Below, piece by piece: positions 1-6,456 of a stretch of 6,456 nt of DNA. Below the pieces are notes generated by a model. That model was not told where the DNA came from, did no database searches, and saw only the letters and a list, made by a program, of their open reading frames with translations. Made by a program: the position numbers and the translations under genes. The stretch comes from Pseudomonadota bacterium (GTDB taxonomy: Bacteria > Pseudomonadota > Gammaproteobacteria > Burkholderiales > Burkholderiaceae_C), in contig JAEWVY010000393.1 in assembly GCA_023396625.1 (NCBI GenBank), positions 1 to 6,456 of the forward strand, written 5' to 3'. Position 1 is the stretch's first letter, and every line of letters starts with the position of its first letter.

Positions 1-3
1 CAA

Positions 4-648
4 TCATTCGAAGGTGAACGTGGTCTCGGCCAGAACCACCGTTTTTCCGAGCCAGGCGGCGTTCGCGGATTGCAGGCGCACCCGCGGGGATTCGGAAAAG
101 CACAGCCGGACCGAGCCGGGATGCGCGAAGATGAATTCATGCGTCCTGAGCAAGCGATGCGGCAGGCCAACGTTCACCACGCGGGCCACCTGAAGCCTGC
201 CGCCTTGTGACGCCTGGAATTCGTCGCGAAGCCTGGCTTTCCAGCCGGCGGTGTCGAACTTGTACTCACAGAAAAAAATTGTCGGTGGCGCCTTGCTGGC
301 GAGCACGGACGTTCGATGGCCAGGCGCCTCTTCCCCTCCGAGCCAGGCCACCGCCTGGGCGTCCAGTTCGGCCCGCACCGTTTCAACACCGAACCGGCTC
401 GTGAGACACACGCCACTGAGCCCTGTGCACGGCACCACGGGAGAGAGGCCGAACCGCACCCGGAAGCGAATCAATTCAATATTGACGTTACCGAAGTTGA
501 CGCCCACGCTGGAATAGTTCTCCGTCTCTGTCAACGGCCACGCCTGCGGCAAGGAAAACGCGGCCTCGAACTCGCGGTAGGCCAGCAAAGGATCGTCCAC
601 CTCGATCATCAGGTGGTCGATCCGGTCGAATGCTTTGAGAGGAGCCAC
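4..648 (-). CDS. VOC/glyoxalase-fold protein of unknown function
   Basis: A protein of about 214 residues ending at a TGA at 6-4. The N-terminal part looks like a vicinal oxygen chelate (glyoxalase/dioxygenase) module: a first strand with the Asp-His-Leu signature (D11-H12), then a helix, then a strand reading GNVNIELIRF in which E58 sits where the second metal ligand of such modules is usually found. The second half is less recognisable, and the substrate cannot be inferred. The start is uncertain. I chose GTG at 648 because it leaves ten residues before the DHL motif, typical of the fold, but no good Shine-Dalgarno precedes it. The alternative is TTG at 690, which overlaps the hrpA TGA by three bases and would suggest translational coupling; ATG at 609 would cut off the DHL histidine and is unlikely. 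The same frame stays open far upstream inside hrpA, but that part reads as shadow sequence. It lies 38 bases behind hrpA and probably shares its transcript. Family assignment moderate, gene reality fairly high. Confidence 0.68.
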   Translation of the reverse strand: MAPLKAFDRIDHLMIEVDDPLLAYREFEAAFSLPQAWPLTETENYSSVGVNFGNVNIELIRFRVRFGLSPVVPCTGLSGVCLTSRFGVETVRAELDAQAVAWLGGEEAPGHRTSVLASKAPPTIFFCEYKFDTAGWKARLRDEFQASQGGRLQVARVVNVGLPHRLLRTHEFIFAHPGSVRLCFSESPRVRLQSANAAWLGKTVVLAETTFTFE

Positions 649-686
649 GGTGCTCTGGGGAAAGGCGCTTCTGGTGTGAAGATCGG

Positions 687-3600
687 TCAACTCTGCAACT
701 GCGTCCACAGCTTGTCCAGGCGCTTGAGGCTCACAGGCTGCGGGGTGCGCAATTCCTGGGCAAAAAAGCTGACCCGCAATTCCTCCAGCAGCCAGCGAAA
801 CTCCTCCATCCGGCTGTCGACCCGTCCCTTGCGGTCGGCCACAAGCCGCCAGTAGCGTTGCTCCTGCGGCTGGATTTCGGCCATGCGCTTGGCATCTCGG
901 GCGGGATCCGTGCGCAGTTTGTCCAGCCGCAGGCCGATGGCTTTGAGATAACGCACAAAATGCGGCAACTGGGACCAAGGCGTCACGGCAAGAAAATTCC
1001 CGGGCATCAGACGCTGCAGCTGGCGCGTGCAATCGGCCACGGCGTCGGGCGCATTTCGCGTGTCCTTCAGCTTGCGCGCCGCCGCGGTGTATTCGGCAAG
1101 GATGCTCGACGTCAGGCGGGCGACTTCGTTGGCGATCAGGGTGAGGCGACCGCGCCCTTCTTCCGTCCGGCGCTTGAATTCGGCCTCGTTGGTGGGCAGC
1201 GGATCGAGCAGAAAGGCGCGATCCATCGCCAGGTCGATGATCTGGGCACGCAGCGCCTCCAGCGTTCCGCCGCCGCGCCCCTCCGCCCCTCGTCCCACCT
1301 GCATGTAGGTCACGGCCATTTTTTGCAGATCTGGAATGTTTTTTTCCAGATACTTCAGGGCCTCCCTGATCTGCAGCGCGAACAGGCGGCGCAGGCCCGC
1401 GCGATGTTTTTCCGCGGCGACGGCGGGCTCGTCGAACACTTCGACACCGACGGCCTCCCCCTGGTCCACCACCGCGGGAAAACCGATGAGTGTCTGGTCG
1501 CCCTTGCGGATCTCCATCAACTCGGGCAGCTCGCCAAAACTCCAGGTGGTGGTCCGCTGGATTTCCCCTGGAGGCGTCGATTTGTCATTAATGATAGCAA
1601 CATGTGACCTATTGGCGCTGGATTCTGGCTGTTTTTGTTCAAAATTTTCAACATGCTCCTTTGCCGAGCCAGCGACAAGGCCTTTGGCTCCAGGCCCCGG
1701 GCTCCTGAGCGCCGCCAGTGCCTGAAACGCGCCACGGGCCTTCGAACCCAACTCCGCCTTCAGGGTCGCGAGGTGGCGCCCATGGCCGAGTTGCCGCCCG
1801 TGCTCATCCACGACACGGAAATTCATGAACAGATAGGGACTGAGCATGTCGAGCTTGAAGTCCGAACGTCGGATATCCAGACCGGTCTCCTCGCGCACGT
1901 GCTTGAGCAGCGCCTCGGTCAGGCTGCCATGGCCAAACACCTCGGGCACGGACAGCCGCAGCGCCAGCCGCGCGGCGCTCTCTGGCAGTGGGACGAAGCG
2001 GCTGCGCGGGCGCTGCGGCAGACTCTTGAGCAGGGCCTGAATCTTGTCTTTGAGCATGCCGGGAACAAGCCATTCGACACGGTCCTCGCTGACCTGGTTG
2101 AGCACGAACAGCGGCACGGTGACCGTCAGCCCGTCACGGAGATCGCCAGGCTCGTGCAGATAACTGGCTACGCAATCGACACCGCCCAGGCGCAGGGTGC
2201 GAGGAAAGGCGCTGGACGTGATCCCCGCGGCTTCGTGGCGCATCAGCTCGTCGCGCGCGAGCCTGAGCAGGTTGGGGTTGTGCTGGCTCTTGTCGCGATA
2301 CCAGCGCTCGAAATCGCGGCCGCTGCACACATCGGCAGGAATCTGCTGGTCGTAAAAAGCGTAGATCAGCTCGTCGTCCACCAGCACGTCCTGCCGGCGC
2401 GATTTGTGCTCCAGTTCCTCGACCTTTTCCACCATCTTCTGGTTGGCGGCGAGAAACGGCAGTTTCGTCTCCCACTGGCCTGCCACCAGGGCCTCGCGGA
2501 TGAAGATTTCGCGCGCGGCCTGCGGATCCACCCGTCCGTAGGCGACCCGCCGGCCGCTGTACACCACGATGCCATACAACATGGCACGCTCCAGCGCTAC
2601 CACTTCCGCGGCCTTTTTCTCCCAGTGCGGGTCGAGCAGCTGCTTTTTCAGCAGATGGCCGCCCACCTGCTCCAACCATGACGGCTCGATATTGGCGATG
2701 CCGCGGCCAAACAGCCGGGTCGTTTCCACCAGTTCCGCGGCCACGATCCACCGCCCAGGCTTTTTCGACAGGTGTGCGCCAGGGTGCCGGTAAAACCGGA
2801 TGCCACGCGCCCCGACGTAGGTTTCGTCATCTTCCGGTTTCCAACCGATGTTGCCCAGCAGGCCCGAGAGCATGGAAAGGTGAATCTGCTCATAGGTGGC
2901 GGGCGCGGTGTTGATCCGCCACTGGTGTTCGGTCACGACCGTCAGCAGCTGGGTATGAATGTCCCGCCACTCGCGCAGACGGCGGACGTTCAAGAAGTTC
3001 TGGCGCAACAGATTTTCATACTGCCGATGGCTGAGCTTGTGCGTACCCGCTGCACCCGAGGGGTGCGCATGTTTGTCGCCCCGCGCGTCGTGAACCCATT
3101 TCCACAGTTTGAGGTAACCGGTGAACTCGCTGCGCTCATCCTTGAACTTCGCATGCGCCTGGTCTGCCTGTGCCTGTGCGTCGACCGGCCGGTCCCGCAC
3201 GTCCTGCACGGACAAGGCCGACGCGATCACCAGCACCTCGTCGAGCGCCTGGCGCCCGCGGGCCTCCAGAATCATCCTTCCCACCCGCGGATCCAGCGGC
3301 AGGCGTGCCATTTCCCGCCCCAGTGGCGTCAGCTCGTGGGTGTCATCCACCGCCCCCAGTTCTCCGAGCAACTGGTAGCCATCGGCGATGGCCCGGCCCG
3401 TGGGTGCATCGAGAAAGGGAAAATCCTCCACTTGGCCCAGGCGCAGCGATTTCATCCGCAGAATGACCCCGGCGAGCGAGCTGCGCAGGATTTCAGGGTC
3501 CGTGAAACGTGGCCGGCTGGCGAAATCTTTCTCGTCGTACAGCCGGATGCAGATGCCGTTGGCGACACGCCCGCAACGGCCCGCGCGTTGATTCGCCGCC

Positions 3601-4739
3601 GCCTGGCTGATGGGTTCGACAAGAAGCTGCTCGACCTTGCTTCTGAAACTGTAGCGTTTTACGCGCGCCGTGCCGACATCAACGACGTAACGGATGCCCG
3701 GCACCGTGAGCGAGGTCTCGGCCACGTTGGTGGCCAGCACGATGCGCCGGCCGGAATGCGTATCGAACACGCGATCCTGCTCTGCCTGCGACAGGCGCGC
3801 GAACAGCGGCAGCACTTCGGCACCACGTGTCAATGGTGAATGCATCAGATGGCCGCGCAAATGATCCGCCGCCTCGCGGATCTCGCGTTCGCCCGGCAGA
3901 AAGACCAGGATGTCCCCCGCCGCTGGGCCCTGCCACAGTTCATCGACAGCGTCGGCAATCGCTTCGTTCAGGCCACGGTCCCGGCTTTCTTCGAAAGGCC
4001 GCCAACGCTGTTCAACCGGGTAGGTGCGCCCGGACACCAGGATCACTGGCGCAGGAACAGGTTCGTCCGTCACCGTACGCTGGCGGGAGGTCTGATTTTT
4101 TTCGGGAAGCGGCTGTGCGGGATGCCGGGCCGCGAAATGCCGCGCAAAACGATCTGCGTCGATGGTCGCCGACGTCACGATCACCTTCAAATCCGGCCGC
4201 CGTGGCAGGATCTGCCGGATGTAGCCCAGCAGAAAATCGATGTTCAGGCTGCGCTCGTGCGCCTCGTCGATGATGAGCGTGTCATAGGCATCAAGCAGCG
4301 GGTCGGTCTGCGTTTCGGCCAGCAAAATCCCATCGGTCATCAACTTGACCGAGGCACTGCGGCTCAGGCGGTCCTGGAAACGGACCTTGTAACCCACCAC
4401 GTCGCCCAGCGGCGTTTTCAGCTCCTCGGCAATGCGCTTGGCCACCGAGCTGGCGGCGATTCGCCGGGGCTGGGTGTGGCCAATCAGCCGGGGTTTCTGT
4501 CCTGCCGCCGCGTTGCACGCGCCCCGCCCCATCGCCAGCGCGATCTTGGGCAATTGCGTGGTTTTCCCAGATCCTGTTTCACCGCAAACGATGATGACTT
4601 GATGGCTTTCCAGCGCGGCCATGATTTCCTCGCGCCGCGCGGAAACCGGCAACGCGTCGGGAAATTCGATCACAGGCATGGGATGAGACGGCTCGGGAAC
4701 TATGGACATAGGGGCGCGATTATCCCAAGGCGGGAACAC
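687..4739 (-). CDS. hrpA: ATP-dependent RNA helicase HrpA (DEAH box)
   Basis: Cytoplasmic ATP-driven 3'-5' RNA helicase. In E. coli the family has been linked to fimbrial mRNA processing and rescue of stalled or collided ribosomes. At 1350 residues it is full length (E. coli HrpA is about 1300). Visible helicase motifs: Walker A GETGSGKT (53-60), TQPRRIAA (89-96), TDGILL (135-140), DEAH (158-161), SAT (190-192), FLPGEREI (280-287), ATNVAETSLTV (336-346) and QRAGRCGR (384-391). A winged-helix/HA2 region (about 420-520), an OB-fold region (about 630-700) and the long HrpA-specific C-terminal region (DUF3418, to the end at RLDKLWTQLQS) follow. All catalytic motifs are intact. Two oddities: an extra hydrophilic stretch between the two RecA domains (about 204-231) and an AT-rich linker (about 1030-1053). 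Start: GTG at 4739 has AGGCAGG just upstream, whereas ATG at 4709 and ATG at 4679, both nearer the conserved N-terminus, have no Shine-Dalgarno. The start is therefore uncertain by up to 20 residues; the identity is not in doubt. Confidence 0.96.
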   Translation of the reverse strand: MFPPWDNRAPMSIVPEPSHPMPVIEFPDALPVSARREEIMAALESHQVIIVCGETGSGKTTQLPKIALAMGRGACNAAAGQKPRLIGHTQPRRIAASSVAKRIAEELKTPLGDVVGYKVRFQDRLSRSASVKLMTDGILLAETQTDPLLDAYDTLIIDEAHERSLNIDFLLGYIRQILPRRPDLKVIVTSATIDADRFARHFAARHPAQPLPEKNQTSRQRTVTDEPVPAPVILVSGRTYPVEQRWRPFEESRDRGLNEAIADAVDELWQGPAAGDILVFLPGEREIREAADHLRGHLMHSPLTRGAEVLPLFARLSQAEQDRVFDTHSGRRIVLATNVAETSLTVPGIRYVVDVGTARVKRYSFRSKVEQLLVEPISQAAANQRAGRCGRVANGICIRLYDEKDFASRPRFTDPEILRSSLAGVILRMKSLRLGQVEDFPFLDAPTGRAIADGYQLLGELGAVDDTHELTPLGREMARLPLDPRVGRMILEARGRQALDEVLVIASALSVQDVRDRPVDAQAQADQAHAKFKDERSEFTGYLKLWKWVHDARGDKHAHPSGAAGTHKLSHRQYENLLRQNFLNVRRLREWRDIHTQLLTVVTEHQWRINTAPATYEQIHLSMLSGLLGNIGWKPEDDETYVGARGIRFYRHPGAHLSKKPGRWIVAAELVETTRLFGRGIANIEPSWLEQVGGHLLKKQLLDPHWEKKAAEVVALERAMLYGIVVYSGRRVAYGRVDPQAAREIFIREALVAGQWETKLPFLAANQKMVEKVEELEHKSRRQDVLVDDELIYAFYDQQIPADVCSGRDFERWYRDKSQHNPNLLRLARDELMRHEAAGITSSAFPRTLRLGGVDCVASYLHEPGDLRDGLTVTVPLFVLNQVSEDRVEWLVPGMLKDKIQALLKSLPQRPRSRFVPLPESAARLALRLSVPEVFGHGSLTEALLKHVREETGLDIRRSDFKLDMLSPYLFMNFRVVDEHGRQLGHGRHLATLKAELGSKARGAFQALAALRSPGPGAKGLVAGSAKEHVENFEQKQPESSANRSHVAIINDKSTPPGEIQRTTTWSFGELPELMEIRKGDQTLIGFPAVVDQGEAVGVEVFDEPAVAAEKHRAGLRRLFALQIREALKYLEKNIPDLQKMAVTYMQVGRGAEGRGGGTLEALRAQIIDLAMDRAFLLDPLPTNEAEFKRRTEEGRGRLTLIANEVARLTSSILAEYTAAARKLKDTRNAPDAVADCTRQLQRLMPGNFLAVTPWSQLPHFVRYLKAIGLRLDKLRTDPARDAKRMAEIQPQEQRYWRLVADRKGRVDSRMEEFRWLLEELRVSFFAQELRTPQPVSLKRLDKLWTQLQS
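1329..1351. repeat. Perfect 8-bp inverted repeat within hrpA
   Basis: Arms ATCTGGAA (1329-1336) and TTCCAGAT (1344-1351) are perfect reverse complements around a 7-base spacer. As minus-strand RNA this gives a small hairpin whose A-rich loop contains most of the slippery heptamer at 1338-1344. It encodes LEKNIPDL, a stretch I recall as well conserved in betaproteobacterial HrpA, so the pairing may be a by-product of coding. It is not a terminator: it is mid-gene and has no T-run after it on the transcribed strand. Confidence 0.4.
1338..1344 (-). other. A_AAA_AAC slippery heptamer in the hrpA reading frame
   Basis: On the minus strand the hrpA codons here are GAA AAA AAC (Glu-Lys-Asn, ending at residue 1134), so the last A of GAA plus AAA AAC forms the X_XXY_YYZ pattern of -1 programmed frameshifting in the correct phase. 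The -1 frame then has no stop until the TGA at 6-4, which is the VOC gene's stop. The motif and open frame are seen directly. Whether any ribosome slips here is unknown: A_AAA_AAC is a weaker signal in bacteria than A_AAA_AAG, and I see no upstream Shine-Dalgarno-like stimulator or strong downstream structure. Confidence 0.25.
1585..1652. repeat. AT-rich patch inside hrpA resembling a decayed Burkholderiales dispersed repeat
   Basis: Within GC-rich hrpA, positions 1581-1650 contain only 25 G or C in 70 bases. Read on the plus strand the order is TGATAGC, a degenerate middle, TGGCGCTGGA, TGGCTG, a T-run and TTCAAAA. From memory, this order (GATAGCTGCTxGCGCT, then AGCGCTAGAGGC, then a T-rich part and TCAAAA) is that of a short dispersed repeat common in Comamonadaceae genomes such as Acidovorax, Rhodoferax and Polaromonas. 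The inverted GCGCT halves of the recalled consensus are only partly kept here. On the minus strand it encodes a polar linker, residues about 1030-1053 of HrpA, rich in Glu, Gln, Asn and Lys and using A/T-ending codons (GAA, AAT, TTT, CAA, AAA) unlike the rest of the gene. The base composition shift is directly visible; the repeat identity is recalled, not searched. Confidence 0.45.
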
Positions 4740-4747
4740 CCTGCCTG
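4740..4747 (-). promoter_or_regulatory. Possible ribosome binding site for hrpA (GTG start)
   Basis: The bases just before GTG 4739 read ACAGGCAGG on the minus strand. The first AGG ends four bases before the start codon and the second abuts it. This is the only purine-rich Shine-Dalgarno candidate among the possible hrpA starts, and it is why GTG 4739 was chosen over ATG 4709. It lies in the 18-base gap after the mocA-like stop, so translation could also be coupled. Confidence 0.3.
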
Positions 4748-4757
4748 TCAGGCGGCA

Positions 4758-5438
4758 TCAGCGCAGGTCGGCCGGCCAGTCGAGGCAAATTCCCGATGCG
4801 CCCGCCAAGGCCTGGCGTTCGTCCTCGGTATCGATATCGAGCGTGTACCGTGGGTGGTCCACGGTCACCCTCTGCACCCGTTCGGGATGCCGTTGCCGCC
4901 ACTCCCGCACGCCTTCGCCTCCCGCAGCCCGCAAAGTGTCCTGCATGACCCATCGGTCCAGGATGAGGGGGTGTCCTGGCGTCCCCTGATGCTGGGGCAC
5001 GAGCAGTGACACATTGGGCCCCCGGGCATGCCAGGCCTTGATGAGCCATTCGATGTCACAGGCCTCGATCAGAGGCTGGTCGGCCAGCGCCACCATGACG
5101 CCGTTCCCCTTGCCGGGGGGCAACGCGCGCAACCCGGTGCGCAGCGACGAGCCCGGGCCGTCATCAGGTCGAGAATTGATGGCCCAGCGCAAATCCATGG
5201 GGCAGGCAGCATCCGCGCGAATTTTTTGTAGAAGCGGGAGGATCCGTGGTGCATGATGGCCCAGGACGACCACCCCGCTGGGCAATCCCGCCGCAGCCAG
5301 CAGGCGGATCAGCCGCTCGATCAGCGAAACGCCGTCGCGCTCCAGCAGGCATTTGGGGCGATGACCGATGCGCGTCCCCGCCCCGGCCGCCATGACAATG
5401 GCGCCGAGAAGACGCCGGTTCACGGGCCGGCGTGACAC
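4758..5438 (-). CDS. mocA: MocA/MobA-like nucleotidyltransferase, probable molybdenum cofactor cytidylyltransferase
   Basis: Probably transfers CMP from CTP to molybdopterin-bound molybdenum, giving the molybdopterin cytosine dinucleotide used by xanthine dehydrogenase-family hydroxylases. The 226 residues fit the family. The N-terminus carries the nucleotide-binding loop VMAAGAGTRIGHRPK (15-29); then come NSRPDDGPGSSLRTGL (88-103), the metal-site ALADQPL (117-123), GTPGHPLIL (152-160) and YTLDIDTEDE (198-207). These match the NTP_transf_3 fold of MocA and MobA. MocA is preferred over MobA because the gene directly follows xdhC, the usual partner. Two starts are possible. GTG 5438 has AGGCAGGG with a 5-base spacer and is chosen; GTG 5423 overlaps the xdhC TGA as GTGA, a classic coupling arrangement, but lacks a Shine-Dalgarno. 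The fold is certain; the exact nucleotide and cofactor are inferred from context. Confidence 0.86.
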   Translation of the reverse strand: MSRRPVNRRLLGAIVMAAGAGTRIGHRPKCLLERDGVSLIERLIRLLAAAGLPSGVVVLGHHAPRILPLLQKIRADAACPMDLRWAINSRPDDGPGSSLRTGLRALPPGKGNGVMVALADQPLIEACDIEWLIKAWHARGPNVSLLVPQHQGTPGHPLILDRWVMQDTLRAAGGEGVREWRQRHPERVQRVTVDHPRYTLDIDTEDERQALAGASGICLDWPADLR

Positions 5439-6456
5439 ACCGGCCCTGCCTGCGAAGCCGTGTTCTGAATGTTCTTGACGTGACCCACGTCCATGTCTCG
5501 GGGCAGCGAGACGCCATTCTTGACCGCAATGATCTCGGCCATGATGCTGACCGCGATCTCGCTGGGCATTTTGCTGCCGATATGCAGTCCGATGGGGCCA
5601 CGCAAACCCGCCAGGCTGGCCTCGGTTTCTCCGAAATGCTCGATCATCCGCTGGCGGCGGGCCGCATTGTTCCGGCGGCTGCCAATCGCGCCGACATAGA
5701 AAGCGTCGGTCTTGAGTGCCTCCAGCAAGGCCAGGTCATCGAGCTTGGGATCGTGGGTCAGCGCCACCACGCTGCTACGCTTGTCGGGCCGAAAGGCGAG
5801 CACCGTGTCGTCGGGCATATCCGCCACGACATGGACGCCCGGGACGCGCCATGCCCCCCGGTACTCTTCGCGCGGATCGCACACGGTGACCGAAAAGCCG
5901 TTGAACAGGGCCATGGTGGCCAGGTACTCGCTCATCTGGCCAGCACCGATGATGAGTAGACGGTACTCCGGCCCGAACGTGTTGACGAGTTCGGTTTCGG
6001 TGACGGTCAAATCCGCGGGGGCTGCGGTTTCCTCCAGCCAGACGGCCCCGTCGTCGAGCCGCACATGGCGGCGCACCAGGCGCCCGGCTTCCAGCCCGGT
6101 AACGAGCTCCGTCAGTTTCTGGGGATCGGTATCGAACTCCAGCAGCAATTCGAGCGTGCCGCCACAAGGCAAACCAAACCGGTGCGCCTCGTCCGCGGTG
6201 ACACCGTACTTGACAAACCTGGGTGCACCACCGGCTTCGATCCGCAGGGCGTCCGTCACGTCGTCCCGGGTGTAACGCACGATCAGATCGTCTTCGATGC
6301 AGCCCCCCGACACGGAGCCGACCACCGCCCCGTCACTGCCCAACGCCATGATCGACCCCACGGGGCGTGGTGACGAGCCCCAGGTTCGCACGACCGTGGC
6401 CAACATTGCGGATTTGCCGGAAACACGCCAGTCGCGCAGACTGCGCAGCACCATCA
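5420..6456 (-). CDS. xdhC: XdhC/CoxI-family molybdenum cofactor insertion protein (5' end probably outside the window)
   Basis: XdhC-type chaperone that binds the molybdenum cofactor, promotes its sulfuration and delivers it to xanthine dehydrogenase or a related molybdenum hydroxylase in the cytoplasm. Numbering from ATG 6454, the N-terminal XdhC/CoxI domain shows TWGSSPRP (24-31), VGSVSGGCIEDDL (45-57) and GLPCGGTLELLLE (94-106). The C-terminal Rossmann-like domain shows LLIIGAGQMSEYLA (166-179), CDPREEY (192-198), LTHDPKLDDLALL (232-244), GAIGSRRN (255-262) and GPIGLHIGSKMPSEIAVSIM (286-305). ATG 6454 is the first start visible, but family members usually have several residues before the VLRSLRDW segment, so the real start is probably just beyond the window. 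The visible 344 residues otherwise look complete and intact. The final 19 bases overlap the mocA-like gene if its GTG 5438 start is right. Confidence 0.93.
   Translation of the reverse strand, partial: MVLRSLRDWRVSGKSAMLATVVRTWGSSPRPVGSIMALGSDGAVVGSVSGGCIEDDLIVRYTRDDVTDALRIEAGGAPRFVKYGVTADEAHRFGLPCGGTLELLLEFDTDPQKLTELVTGLEAGRLVRRHVRLDDGAVWLEETAAPADLTVTETELVNTFGPEYRLLIIGAGQMSEYLATMALFNGFSVTVCDPREEYRGAWRVPGVHVVADMPDDTVLAFRPDKRSSVVALTHDPKLDDLALLEALKTDAFYVGAIGSRRNNAARRQRMIEHFGETEASLAGLRGPIGLHIGSKMPSEIAVSIMAEIIAVKNGVSLPRDMDVGHVKNIQNTASQAGPVCHAGP
5444..5451 (-). promoter_or_regulatory. Ribosome binding site for the mocA-like gene
   Basis: AGGCAGGG on the minus strand, inside the last codons of xdhC, lies five bases before GTG 5438. 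This good Shine-Dalgarno decides for that start over the GTGA-overlapping GTG at 5423, which is preceded only by GCCGGCCC. Confidence 0.5.

Noticed and set aside
649..1032. Upstream extension of the VOC reading frame to ATG 1032
   Set aside because: It lies wholly inside the conserved C-terminal end of hrpA, and its translation is low-complexity Ala/Gly/Pro/Arg-rich sequence unlike the VOC fold.
858..1607. Plus-strand open frame of 249 codons opposite the hrpA 3' half
   Set aside because: Antisense to conserved HrpA sequence, with no domain or ribosome binding site evident.
4743..4753. Palindrome GCCTGTCAGGC in the mocA-hrpA gap as a terminator
   Set aside because: Only a 4-5 bp stem with almost no loop and no following T-run, and it overlaps the candidate hrpA ribosome binding site.
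1635..5009. Three long plus-strand open frames of about 350-390 codons (1635-2681, 2772-3839, 3840-5009) opposite hrpA and the mocA-like gene
   Set aside because: They are antisense to well-conserved coding sequence, their translations show no recognisable domain and have shadow composition (rich in Arg, Gln, His, Pro), and such frames are expected opposite GC-rich genes.
5420..5438. xdhC/mocA overlap as a possible frameshift or fusion
   Set aside because: Both proteins have complete domain sets and normal ends; a short overlap with a Shine-Dalgarno before GTG 5438 is ordinary operon packing.

Overview
The window looks like ordinary chromosomal DNA from a GC-rich betaproteobacterium, most likely order Burkholderiales and plausibly a Comamonadaceae relative. 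This rests on the GC-rich codon use, the close resemblance of the HrpA C-terminal half to what I recall of Comamonadaceae HrpA, and an AT-rich patch inside hrpA that resembles a dispersed repeat I associate with that family. The placement is from memory and was not searched.

All four genes lie on the minus strand and are packed like an operon. In transcription order (high to low coordinates) they are: xdhC (6456 to 5420, entering from the right edge, start probably just outside); a MocA/MobA-like nucleotidyltransferase (5438 to 4758, start overlapping the xdhC end); a full-length DEAH-box RNA helicase hrpA (4739 to 687, 18 bases after the mocA-like stop); and a small VOC/glyoxalase-fold protein (648 to 4) directly after hrpA. 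No gene-free stretch exceeds 40 bases. I see no convincing terminator, tRNA, rRNA, CRISPR array, transposase or attachment site.

The xdhC/mocA pair serves molybdenum hydroxylases of the xanthine dehydrogenase family. MocA converts the molybdenum cofactor to the cytosine dinucleotide form, and XdhC binds, protects and delivers the sulfurated cofactor. A molybdenum hydroxylase would be expected upstream, outside the window at the right. hrpA is a housekeeping helicase acting on RNA and ribosomes with no known link to molybdenum, so its place behind xdhC-mocA may be only physical. The VOC protein is of unknown function.

The two features most worth a second look are inside hrpA: an AT-rich, in-frame patch at about 1585-1652 that looks like a decayed dispersed repeat turned into a protein linker, and an in-frame A_AAA_AAC slippery heptamer at 1338-1344 after which the -1 frame stays open to the stop codon of the VOC gene. 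I found no convincing new system; the region is mainly conserved core genes.
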